Positions 50,426 to 58,324 of a stretch of 64,000 nucleotides of DNA are shown here, in pieces (within the stretch, counting starts at the first letter, position 1; every line of letters starts with the position of its first letter). The DNA lies in contig JBILGU010000004.1 of assembly GCA_044350805.1 (NCBI GenBank), forward strand, positions 110,848-174,847, in the 5' to 3' direction. The notes beneath the pieces were generated by a model. That model did no database searches, was not told the origin of the DNA, and saw only the letters and a program-made list of their open reading frames with translations. The DNA is from UBA6136 sp044350805 (GTDB taxonomy: Bacteria; Pseudomonadota; Gammaproteobacteria; Methylococcales; Methylococcaceae). The translations under genes were made by a program, and so were the position numbers.

Positions 50426-51580
50426 ATGAAATTTGAAATCGTGGATTCCTACAGCCAAAACGCGGTCATCAAGGTGGTCGGCGTAGGCGGAGGCGGTGGT
50501 AATGCGGTCAACCACATGGTCAGTAGCAATGTGGATGGCGTCGACTTCATTTGTGCCAACACGGATGCTCAGGCCCTCAAGAGCCTTGGAGCCCGTTCGG
50601 TGATTCAGCTTGGAACGGCTCTCACCAAGGGATTAGGTGCGGGTGCAAACCCGGAGATCGGTCGTCAGGCCGCGCTCGATGACCGTGATCGGATCCTGGA
50701 AGTGCTTGAAGGCGCCGACATGGTATTCATTACGGCCGGCATGGGCGGCGGCACCGGCACCGGTGCGGCTCCGGTGATCGCTGAAATCGCCAAGGAAGCC
50801 GGAATTCTGACCGTCGCGGTTGTGACCAAGCCATTCGCTTTTGAAGGCAAGCGCCGAAAGGAACTGGCTGAAAAGGGGATTGATGAGCTGAGCCAGTTCG
50901 TTGACTCACTGATCACGATTCCAAATGAAAAGCTGTTGCCCGTTTTGGGTCGCGACGTTTCCTTGATGAAGGCCTTCGCTGCCGCCAATGACGTTCTTTT
51001 GGGTGCGGTGCAGGGGATTGCTGACCTCATTACGCGTCCGGGTCTCATCAACGTGGACTTTGCTGACGTCAGAACCATCATGTCTGAAATGGGACTGGCC
51101 ATGATGGGAACGGGCGTCGGTCATGGTGAAAACCGGGCGCGTGAAGCGGCTGAGGCAGCCATCGCGAGCCCGCTGCTTGAAGACATTAACCTGCAGGGTG
51201 CTCGTGGCATCCTCGTGAACATCACTGGTGGCATGGACATGGCCATTGGCGAATTCGACGAAGTGGGTAACGTCGTTCGTGAATTCGCATCGGATGATGC
51301 CGCCGTCGTGATCGGTACGGTCATCGACCCGGATCTTCACGATGAAATTCGTGTGACCGTGGTGGCAACGGGCCTTTCAGGCGCACGCGCCGCCAGCGAG
51401 CCGAAGCTCACCATCGTTCACAAGAACACGGGTGAAATCGACTACACCGAAATGACGCGTCGTCCGGCCGTGGCTCGCAAGCATTCACAGCTGGAGCCCC
51501 GTGCGGAATCGAAGAAAGAGCGTGAAATGGATCTCGAATATCTCGATATCCCTGCTTTCCTCCGTCGTCAGGCGGACTAA
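50426..51580 (+). CDS. ftsZ: Cell division GTPase FtsZ
   Basis: A tubulin-like GTPase of 384 residues that forms the Z ring. IKVVGVGGGGGNAVNHMV, the tubulin signature GGGTGTGAAPVIAE and NVDFADVRTIMSEMG are present. A linker leads to the conserved C-terminal peptide (LEYLDIPAFLRRQAD), the docking site for FtsA and ZipA. Codon use is biased towards a highly expressed gene. Confidence 0.98.
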   Translation: MKFEIVDSYSQNAVIKVVGVGGGGGNAVNHMVSSNVDGVDFICANTDAQALKSLGARSVIQLGTALTKGLGAGANPEIGRQAALDDRDRILEVLEGADMVFITAGMGGGTGTGAAPVIAEIAKEAGILTVAVVTKPFAFEGKRRKELAEKGIDELSQFVDSLITIPNEKLLPVLGRDVSLMKAFAAANDVLLGAVQGIADLITRPGLINVDFADVRTIMSEMGLAMMGTGVGHGENRAREAAEAAIASPLLEDINLQGARGILVNITGGMDMAIGEFDEVGNVVREFASDDAAVVIGTVIDPDLHDEIRVTVVATGLSGARAASEPKLTIVHKNTGEIDYTEMTRRPAVARKHSQLEPRAESKKEREMDLEYLDIPAFLRRQAD

Positions 51581-51685
51581 GCACCCTTGGCCGGGCCGCC
51601 CGATGGCGGCCCGTTGGTCCCGGTTCTGGCCCTCCGAGGGGGGGGGAGCAGGCCCGGAAACACAAACGTGATCTGGAGAACCCGG

Positions 51686-52600
51686 ATGATCAGGCAAAGA
51701 ACCCTGAAGAACATCATCAAGGCCACCGGCGTCGGTCTACATACCGGCGAAAAGGTGTATCTGTCCCTGAGGCCCGCGGCCCCCAATACCGGCATCGTTT
51801 TCCGCCGGGTTGACCTTCCTGAGCCCGTCGATATCCCTGCCACCCCGCAGAACGTCGGTGAAACCACCCTGTCAACGACGTTGATTCGGGACGGGATTAA
51901 GGTCTCGACGGTGGAGCATTTGCTTTCGGCCCTGGCCGGACTTGGGATTGATAACGTCTACATCGATGTCAGTGCGGCCGAAGTGCCGATCATGGATGGC
52001 AGTGCCGGTCCTTTTGTGTTTCTGATTCAGTCCGCAGGTGTCGAGGAGCAAAATGCTGCCAAGCGCTTCATTCGCATCAAGAAGCCGGTCAAGGTTCAGG
52101 ACGGCGACAAGTGGGCGATGTTTGAGCCCTACGAGGGTTTCAAGGTCAGCTTTACGATCGATTTCGATCATCCGGCATTCAGTGAAGACTCTCAGACGGC
52201 CACGATCGACTTTTCTTCAACTTCTTTCGTGAAAGAAGTCAGTCGCGCACGAACCTTTGGTTTCATGCGCGACATCGAGGCCCTGAGAAAGCGGAAGCTC
52301 GCTCTGGGCGGAAGCATGGACAATGCGATCGTCGTTGATAACTATCGCGTCCTCAATGAAGATGGTCTTCGTTACTCGGACGAATTCGTCAAGCACAAGA
52401 TTCTGGATGCCATCGGTGATCTCTATCTTCTGGGGCACAGTCTGATTGGGTCCTTCACGGGATTTAAGTCCGGTCATGGCCTCAATAACCAGTTGCTCCG
52501 GCAGCTTTTGAGTCAGCCCGATGCTTGGGAAGCAGTGACCTTCGAAAACGAGCAGGTGCTTCCGATCTGCTACAGCCAGTTGGCGGGTGCTCTCGAGTAG
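51686..52600 (+). CDS. lpxC: UDP-3-O-acyl-GlcNAc deacetylase LpxC
   Basis: A zinc deacetylase, first committed step of lipid A synthesis. 304 residues from ATG 51686 (MIRQRTLKN); the in-frame extension to 51587 is an untranslated leader. Zinc ligands: H78-type in STVEHLLSALAGLGIDN and HKILDAIGDLYLLGHSLIG (His-x3-Asp). MDGSAGPFVFL, ARTFGFMRDIEALR and GGSMDNAIVVD are also present. Followed by a terminator that overlaps dciA. Confidence 0.97.
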   Translation: MIRQRTLKNIIKATGVGLHTGEKVYLSLRPAAPNTGIVFRRVDLPEPVDIPATPQNVGETTLSTTLIRDGIKVSTVEHLLSALAGLGIDNVYIDVSAAEVPIMDGSAGPFVFLIQSAGVEEQNAAKRFIRIKKPVKVQDGDKWAMFEPYEGFKVSFTIDFDHPAFSEDSQTATIDFSSTSFVKEVSRARTFGFMRDIEALRKRKLALGGSMDNAIVVDNYRVLNEDGLRYSDEFVKHKILDAIGDLYLLGHSLIGSFTGFKSGHGLNNQLLRQLLSQPDAWEAVTFENEQVLPICYSQLAGALE

Positions 52601-52618
52601 AGCGTCTTCGCGAAGGGC

Positions 52619-52660
52619 AAGAAAAGGCGCAGGTCCCTAGGGCTTGCGCCTTTTCTTTTT
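52619..52660 (+). terminator. lpxC terminator, overlapping the 3' end of dciA
   Basis: AGAAAAGGCGCA, a loop of about 13 nt, TGCGCCTTTTCTTTTT. The right arm and T-run double as the codons for the basic C-terminus of the convergent dciA gene. Confidence 0.8.
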
Positions 52661-53089
52661 AAGGGTCTCGGTCAGTCGTGAGAAGGCGTCCCTGAGGGGG
52701 TCTTGCGCCATATGGCCCGTCATGCTGGTCAGGTGGGTGATGACCGCTTCTGTCGGTGGCGTTCGGGGCTTTGGGGGTGGCGCAGGTCGCACAGAGGCCG
52801 GTCTTGTGCGTGTCCTGATTTCCGAAATCTCAAGGAAGCCGGTTCCCCGGAGCAATTGCATCAGTCTTGGGGCATGGAAACGACCCAGGTTGGCTGCGGC
52901 GGCACTGGACCACTCGAGGGTCAAAATACCCTGCCGCAGACCACATCCGAGGAGCTGCTCCTGGAGTGCTCCCGGAAGGGCCTCCTGAATCCGTTTCTTC
53001 AAGGCGGCTTGCCTCAAGGATTCGGCGACAAGACCGCCTCCAAGCCCTGATTGGAGAAGGGTGGTGAGCGGTTTTGGGGCCTGAAACAT
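52637..53089 (-). CDS. dciA: DciA-like (DUF721) protein
   Basis: 150 residues. The N-terminal DUF721 domain (about 1-95) reads APKPLTTLLQSG, KKRIQEALPGAL, CGLRQGILTLEWSSAAAANLGRFHAPRLMQLL. It is followed by a Pro-rich linker and a very basic end (TLKKKRRKP). DciA is the ancestral bacterial loader/operator of the replicative helicase DnaB. A location between lpxC and secA, on the opposite strand, is seen in other gammaproteobacteria; enteric bacteria have secM there instead. Confidence 0.8.
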   Translation of the reverse strand: MFQAPKPLTTLLQSGLGGGLVAESLRQAALKKRIQEALPGALQEQLLGCGLRQGILTLEWSSAAAANLGRFHAPRLMQLLRGTGFLEISEIRTRTRPASVRPAPPPKPRTPPTEAVITHLTSMTGHMAQDPLRDAFSRLTETLKKKRRKP

Positions 53090-53190
53090 CAGATTTTGTG
53101 GATGGATTTACCGGCTCAACGGTCGTCAGGATGAAGGTTTTTGCGGTATTATTCCACGATTAACATACCCGAAACCGGAAGCACACCGTA

Positions 53191-55959
53191 ATGCTAGGCA
53201 ACCTTGTCAAGATGGTCGTTGGGAGTCGAAACGACCGCATCGTCAACAAGAAGAAAAAAATCGTCAAGCGCATCAATGCGTTGGAGCCTGAAATACAGGC
53301 TTTATCTGACGAGGCGCTCAGTGCAAAGACCCAAGAGTTTCGTGACCGGCTTGCCGGTGGCGAGACGCTCGACAGTCTCTTGCCCGAAGCTTTCGCGACG
53401 GTCCGTGAGGCCTCGCGTCGTGTTCTCAATATGCGTCACTTCGATGTTCAGTTGATTGGTGGCATGGTCCTCCATGACGGCAAAATTGCCGAAATGAAGA
53501 CCGGTGAGGGCAAGACGCTGGTGGCAACCCTTGCCGCTTACTTGAATGCACTTCCCGCAAAGGGCGTCCACGTGGTCACCGTCAATGACTACCTCGCTCG
53601 TCGCGACTCGGAGTGGATGGGGAAGCTTTATAACTTCCTCGGTCTTTCGGTGGGATGCATCCTGAGCCAGTTGGATACGGAAGAGCGTCGCGAGGCCTAT
53701 GCCGCCGACATCACCTACGGCACCAACAACGAATTTGGCTTTGACTATCTTCGCGACAATATGGCGTTCAGCCTCGATCAGAGGGTTCAGCGTGAACGCA
53801 GTTTCGCGATTGTCGATGAAGTCGACTCCATCCTGATCGATGAGGCGCGGACGCCCCTCATCATCTCGGGTCCGACTGAGGATCGAAGTGACCTTTACCA
53901 GAAGATTCAGGTCCTGATGCCCTCACTGGTCAAGCAGGAAGTCGAGAATGGACCGGGCGATTACTCGCTCGATGAGAAGGCTCGTCAGGTTTTCCTCACG
54001 GAAGAGGGCCACGAAAAAATCGAGACGATGCTCGTCGAAACGGGCTTGATGCAGGCGAGTGAGAGCCTCTACGACGCGATCAACATTCGGTTGATGCACT
54101 ACGTCAATGCCTCTTTGCGGGCGCATGCGCTGTTCCAGCGCGATGTCGACTATATCGTTCGCGACGGTCAGGTGATCATTGTCGATGAGTTCACCGGTCG
54201 GGCCATGACAGGGCGCCGCTGGTCAGAAGGCCTTCATCAGGCCGTCGAGGCCAAGGAACGGGTGCCGGTCCAGAATGAAAACCAGACGCTGGCGTCCATT
54301 ACCTTCCAGAATTACTTCCGTCTTTACAGCAAGCTCTCCGGGATGACCGGGACGGCGGATACGGAAGCGACGGAATTCCATGAGATCTACAATCTGGAAG
54401 TCGTCTGTATCCCTCCAAACCGGATCATGGCTCGTCAGGACCTTGGTGATCTCGTCTATCTGACGGTTCGCGAGAAATACGCAGCGATCGCCGAAGACGT
54501 CAAATCGTGTGTGGAACGCGGGCAGCCGGTCCTGGTGGGCACCACCTCGATTGAGAATTCGGAACTCATCTCCAACCTGCTGCGTCAGAAGGGTATTGAG
54601 CACAAGGTGCTCAATGCCAAGCATCACGAGCAGGAAGCCCATATCGTCGCGCAGGCCGGTATGCCGGGTGCCGTGACGATCGCCACCAACATGGCAGGTC
54701 GCGGAACTGACATTGTGCTCGGTGGTAGCCTTGAGGAAGACACGGCGGGCCTTGACTCTAATGATCAAGCGGCCCACGCGGGAGCCAAAGCCCAGTGGGA
54801 GGCACGCCATCAGACCGTGGTCGCATCGGGCGGTCTCCATGTGATCGGCTCCGAGCGACACGAATCCCGCCGCGTCGACAATCAGCTGCGCGGCCGCTCC
54901 GGTCGCCAAGGGGATCCGGGATCCTCCCGCTTCTACCTCTCGCTGGAAGATCCTTTGATGCGGATTTTTGCATCCGATCGCGTCTCGACGCTGATGCAGC
55001 GACTCGGGATGAAGGAAGGGGAGTCCATCGAGCATCCCTGGGTCACCCGCGCGATTGAAAATGCCCAGCGTAAAGTTGAGGCCCGTAACTTCGATATTCG
55101 TAAGCAGCTTCTGGAGTACGACAACGTCGCAAACGACCAGCGCCGTGTGATCTACCACATGCGTGATCAGCTGATGAAGAGCGAGGATATCTCCGAGACC
55201 ATTGAGTCTGCGCGTGTCGATGCGGTGGCTGAGCTATTCGGTCAATTCATTCCGCCACAGACCCTAGAAGAGCAATGGGATGTCTCGGGTCTTGAAGAGT
55301 CGATTGATCGCGAGATGGGTGTCGAACTTCGCATTCAGGAATGGCTGGATGCCGACAACCGTCTGGATGAGCACACCCTCCAGGAGCGCGTTGCCGAGGA
55401 ACTTTCGACGGTCTATGCCGGCAAGGTCGAGGCCATTGGGACGAGCGTCATGCGTCACTTCGAAAAGACGGTGATGCTTCAGGTTCTGGATGATTCCTGG
55501 AAGGAGCATCTGGCGGCCATGGATCATCTTCGCCAGGGCATCCATCTTAGGGGCTACGCCCAGAAGGATCCCAAGCAGGAATACAAGAAAGAAGCCTTTG
55601 AAATGTTTACCTCGATGATCGAAGGGATCAAGCACGAGGTGACTGGCATTGTGTCCAAAGTCCAGGTTCATTCCGAAGCCGAAGTAACCCGAATGGAAGA
55701 GCAGAATCGGGCGCCGGTCGAGTTTGAGTATCAACATGCGGATGCCCCCGATCTTGTCAGCGGGGTAATTGGCGAGGAGCAGGGCTACACGCTGCCGCAG
55801 GGAGATATGGGATATACGATCGGTACGTCGGAAGAGAGCGACGAATCCGAGGAGTCCAATCGACCCTATACCCGCGAAGGCGAGAAAGTCGGTCGCAATG
55901 ATCCTTGCCCTTGCGGATCGGGAAAGAAATACAAGGTTTGTCACGGCAAGCTGGATTGA
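53191..55959 (+). CDS. secA: Preprotein translocase ATPase SecA
   Basis: The motor of Sec export, 922 residues. Nucleotide-binding domain 1 has MKTGEGKTLVATL and IVDEVDSILIDEARTPLIISG; the preprotein cross-linking domain follows (VIIVDEFTGRAMTGRRWSEGLHQAVEAKE-type). Domain 2 has GTTSIENSE and TNMAGRGTDI; the helical scaffold ends with LDDSWKEHLAAMDHLRQGI. The C-terminal zinc/SecB tail is DPCPCGSGKKYKVCHG. Confidence 0.98.
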   Translation: MLGNLVKMVVGSRNDRIVNKKKKIVKRINALEPEIQALSDEALSAKTQEFRDRLAGGETLDSLLPEAFATVREASRRVLNMRHFDVQLIGGMVLHDGKIAEMKTGEGKTLVATLAAYLNALPAKGVHVVTVNDYLARRDSEWMGKLYNFLGLSVGCILSQLDTEERREAYAADITYGTNNEFGFDYLRDNMAFSLDQRVQRERSFAIVDEVDSILIDEARTPLIISGPTEDRSDLYQKIQVLMPSLVKQEVENGPGDYSLDEKARQVFLTEEGHEKIETMLVETGLMQASESLYDAINIRLMHYVNASLRAHALFQRDVDYIVRDGQVIIVDEFTGRAMTGRRWSEGLHQAVEAKERVPVQNENQTLASITFQNYFRLYSKLSGMTGTADTEATEFHEIYNLEVVCIPPNRIMARQDLGDLVYLTVREKYAAIAEDVKSCVERGQPVLVGTTSIENSELISNLLRQKGIEHKVLNAKHHEQEAHIVAQAGMPGAVTIATNMAGRGTDIVLGGSLEEDTAGLDSNDQAAHAGAKAQWEARHQTVVASGGLHVIGSERHESRRVDNQLRGRSGRQGDPGSSRFYLSLEDPLMRIFASDRVSTLMQRLGMKEGESIEHPWVTRAIENAQRKVEARNFDIRKQLLEYDNVANDQRRVIYHMRDQLMKSEDISETIESARVDAVAELFGQFIPPQTLEEQWDVSGLEESIDREMGVELRIQEWLDADNRLDEHTLQERVAEELSTVYAGKVEAIGTSVMRHFEKTVMLQVLDDSWKEHLAAMDHLRQGIHLRGYAQKDPKQEYKKEAFEMFTSMIEGIKHEVTGIVSKVQVHSEAEVTRMEEQNRAPVEFEYQHADAPDLVSGVIGEEQGYTLPQGDMGYTIGTSEESDESEESNRPYTREGEKVGRNDPCPCGSGKKYKVCHGKLD

Positions 55960-55981
55960 CCTGAACGGCAGGAGGCCCCGA

Positions 55982-57187
55982 ATGGCGGTTGCTCAAGCAC
56001 ACGGCGTTGCTCGACCGGTCCCGGGGATTCGTCTTGGGACGGCCCAGGCGGGAATCAAGAAAAAGGACCGGGACGATGTTCTGGTCATTGAGGCAGATGA
56101 AGCGGCAGTCGTTGCGGCCGTCTTTACCCAAAATGCATTCTGCGCCGCACCTGTGCTGGTCGCGCGTGAGCACCTTCAGGGCGCGCCGCGTTGGTTGCTG
56201 ATCAATTCGGGTAATGCCAACGCGGGCACCGGACCTCGGGGTTTGATGGATGCCCAGTTGACCTGCGAGGCGCTGGCCCAAAGGGTCGGCCACTCGGGTC
56301 ACAATGTCCTTCCTTTTTCTACTGGTGTCATCGGAGAATACCTCCCGGTAGAGAAGATTCAGGCGGCTTTGCCTCAGGCCTTGAGTGACCTTCACGAAGA
56401 TCACTGGGAACAGGCAGCGCGCGCCATCATGACGACCGATACCTACCCAAAGCTTGCAAGCGAGACGGTGGATGTCGGTGGCTACACCGTGACCGTGACC
56501 GGCATTTCTAAAGGCGCCGGCATGATTCAGCCGAATATGGCGACAATGCTCGCCTTCATTGCAACGGATGCCCAAATTGAAAAGAGCGCACTGCAGGCGC
56601 TGCTGGCAGATGTTGCGGATCAAACCTTCAACTGCATTACGGTCGATGGGGATACCTCGACCAATGATGCCTGCGTCTTGATGGCTTCTGGTCGTTCGCC
56701 CCTCTTGATGCCGGGTACTCCCGCATTTGATGCCTTTTCGAATGCGGTGCATGCGGTTCTTGGACAGCTTTCCGAGGCCATTGTGCGGGATGGGGAAGGT
56801 GCGACCAAGCTCATCCGAATTCAGGTCGAGGGCGCGCGGGATCGGGATGAAGCCCGAATGGTGGGTAAGACCATCGCTCACTCGCCGCTGGTCAAAACGG
56901 CTTTCTTTGCTTCCGATCCCAACTGGGGCCGCATTCTTGCGGCGGTCGGTCGGGCAGGTTGCGAAAATCTCGTGATTGAGGGTGTGGCGATCTGGCTGGA
57001 TGAGGTTCAGATTGTCGAGGCCGGTGGTCGTTGTTCAGGCTATACCGAGGAGGCGGGTGCCAGGGTCATGGCGCAAAACGAGATTCTCATTCGGGTGGCG
57101 CTGGGTCGCGGCGAGGCGAGTGAGACGGTTTTGACCTGCGATTTTTCCTATGACTACGTCCGCATTAACGCGGAATACCGCACCTGA
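55982..57187 (+). CDS. argJ: Bifunctional ornithine acetyltransferase / N-acetylglutamate synthase ArgJ
   Basis: Recycles the acetyl group in arginine synthesis. 401 residues from ATG 55982. It is an N-terminal-nucleophile enzyme that cuts itself within PNMATMLAF, leaving Thr as the beta-chain nucleophile. Other motifs: INSGNANAGTG, FSTGVIGEYLP, TFNCITVDGDTSTNDACVLMASG, ASDPNWGRILAAVGRAG. It follows secA by 22 nt. The 374-residue open frame on the opposite strand is a shadow. Confidence 0.96.
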   Translation: MAVAQAHGVARPVPGIRLGTAQAGIKKKDRDDVLVIEADEAAVVAAVFTQNAFCAAPVLVAREHLQGAPRWLLINSGNANAGTGPRGLMDAQLTCEALAQRVGHSGHNVLPFSTGVIGEYLPVEKIQAALPQALSDLHEDHWEQAARAIMTTDTYPKLASETVDVGGYTVTVTGISKGAGMIQPNMATMLAFIATDAQIEKSALQALLADVADQTFNCITVDGDTSTNDACVLMASGRSPLLMPGTPAFDAFSNAVHAVLGQLSEAIVRDGEGATKLIRIQVEGARDRDEARMVGKTIAHSPLVKTAFFASDPNWGRILAAVGRAGCENLVIEGVAIWLDEVQIVEAGGRCSGYTEEAGARVMAQNEILIRVALGRGEASETVLTCDFSYDYVRINAEYRT

Positions 57188-57221
57188 CTTTCGGGTTCCT
57201 CCCGCCATGAATTCAGCCCGC

Positions 57222-58175
57222 ATGCAGATCGAGGTTGCCGCGGGGGTCATTCGAGACGACGCTCAAGGGCGGGTTCTCGTGGCCAAGCGACCCGAGGGTG
57301 TCCATCAGGGTGGGCTCTGGGAATTTCCTGGCGGAAAGCTTGAGGCGGGTGAAACGGTTTCGGAAGCGCTCAAAAGAGAGCTGTGGGAAGAGATCGGCAT
57401 CACCGTTCACACATCGACGCCCCTCATTACCTTGGAGCATGCCTATCCGGATCGAACGGTTCGCCTTCATGTGCGGGAGGTCCGTGAATACTCCGGTGAA
57501 CCTCAGGGTGTAGAAGGTCAGCCTGTGCTCTGGGTGACGCCCGATGAGCTCGATCACTATGCATTTCCGGCTGCCAACTACCCCATCAAAACAGCCGTCC
57601 AACTGCCCGATCGTTACCCGATTCTGAACCTGGATGATCATTCGGTCGAAACCCTTGAGGGGCTCCTTCAGACTTGGGCGAGGCAGGGTATCGAGCTGAT
57701 TCGGTTTCGAACGCGCGTTGAGCAAAACGCTGCGCAGCGCATCGCCGACGGAGTCGCAAAGGCGATGGCCTTGGGTATTGACGTGTTGATCGATGGGTCG
57801 AGTCCTCTGATGGAGTCGAGCGGTGCTGCGGGACTTCATCTTCGCGGTCAGGCCCTTCGGGAATGTTCAAAGCGACCGGTGGCTGAGGATCGTTGGTTGG
57901 CAGCCTCCTGTCATGATGCCCTTGAGTTGGCTGCGGCGGCCCGTCTTGGCGTTGATTTCGCTGTTTTGGGGCCGGTTCTTCCAACCGCAAGCCATCCGGG
58001 TGCACCTGCGCTGGGTTGGTTTCATTTTGAGTCTCTGGTCGCGAAGGCCCCATTTCCGGTTTATGCGTTGGGAGGCGTGGGTCCCCAGGAGATTCCGATG
58101 GCGCGCGAACACGGTGCGCAGGGTGTCGCAGCAATTCGTGCCTTTCTGCCGGATCCGCACGGTCTAGGTGCGTAA
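57222..58175 (+). CDS. MutT-like Nudix hydrolase fused to a ThiE-like domain
   Basis: 317 residues; ATG 57207 is an alternative start. Residues 1-130 are a MutT-type Nudix domain with the box GGKLEAGETVSEALKRELWEE-type (GX5EX7REUXEEXGU intact) and HQGGLWEFPGGK, fitting 8-oxo-dGTP hydrolysis. Residues about 140-315 resemble thiamine-phosphate synthase (GLHLRGQAL, AARLGVDFAVLGPVLPTASHPGA, VYALGGV). The conserved Lys after PTxT is His here and the Asp-Arg metal segment is missing, so TMP synthase activity is doubtful. The same fusion is known in other gammaproteobacteria. An NtrC-like site for glnA lies in its last codons. Confidence 0.9.
   Translation: MQIEVAAGVIRDDAQGRVLVAKRPEGVHQGGLWEFPGGKLEAGETVSEALKRELWEEIGITVHTSTPLITLEHAYPDRTVRLHVREVREYSGEPQGVEGQPVLWVTPDELDHYAFPAANYPIKTAVQLPDRYPILNLDDHSVETLEGLLQTWARQGIELIRFRTRVEQNAAQRIADGVAKAMALGIDVLIDGSSPLMESSGAAGLHLRGQALRECSKRPVAEDRWLAASCHDALELAAAARLGVDFAVLGPVLPTASHPGAPALGWFHFESLVAKAPFPVYALGGVGPQEIPMAREHGAQGVAAIRAFLPDPHGLGA
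58156..58172. promoter_or_regulatory. NtrC-like enhancer site upstream of glnA
   Basis: CGCACGGTCTAGGTGCG has the perfect GCAC-N7-GTGC core of the NtrC consensus and 9 of 12 specified positions. It is centred about 106 bp upstream of the predicted start, close to the -108 site of E. coli glnA, and lies inside the coding end of the previous gene. Confidence 0.6.
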
Positions 58176-58193
58176 TTCCCCAAAATGGTGTAC

Positions 58194-58218
58194 TTTGTGC
58201 GGCGGTTTGCCGCGCAAA
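58194..58218. other. Inverted repeat between the Nudix gene and the glnA promoter
   Basis: TTTGTGCGGC-GGTTT-GCCGCGCAAA: 10-bp arms with one mismatch. It could be a weak second activator site or the end hairpin of the preceding transcript; it lacks a T-run. Confidence 0.4.
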
Positions 58219-58244
58219 TACCCAAGATCAAGGCAATACCTTGA

Positions 58245-58260
58245 TGGTATCGAACTTGCA
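58245..58260 (+). promoter_or_regulatory. Sigma-54 promoter of glnA
   Basis: TGGTATCGAACTTGCA matches TGGCACG-N4-TTGCA with GG at -24 (58246-58247) and GC at -12 (58258-58259), exactly 12 bp apart. Transcription should start near 58270, about 55 nt before the ATG. Confidence 0.75.
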
Positions 58261-58324
58261 TATAACAAGGGATCGGATTCCATCCCAAATTAGTTCCTGT
58301 AAACACCGCGAGGAGTGAAAAAGA

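Noticed and set aside
51587..51685. N-terminal extension of lpxC
   Set aside because: LpxC proteins start at the equivalent of MIRQRTL; the upstream Gly/Pro-rich frame has no homology and includes a homopolymeric G run.
52601..53190. A SecM-like arrest peptide between lpxC and secA
   Set aside because: No plus-strand frame with a signal peptide and arrest motif; the space is taken by dciA on the opposite strand.
54223..55158. A 311-codon open frame antisense to secA
   Set aside because: Opposite conserved SecA motifs; His/Arg/Asp-rich composition typical of an antisense shadow.
55757..56881. A 374-codon open frame antisense to secA/argJ
   Set aside because: It lies wholly opposite well-conserved secA and argJ coding sequence, has no recognisable motif, and reflects the lack of stop codons opposite GC-rich genes.
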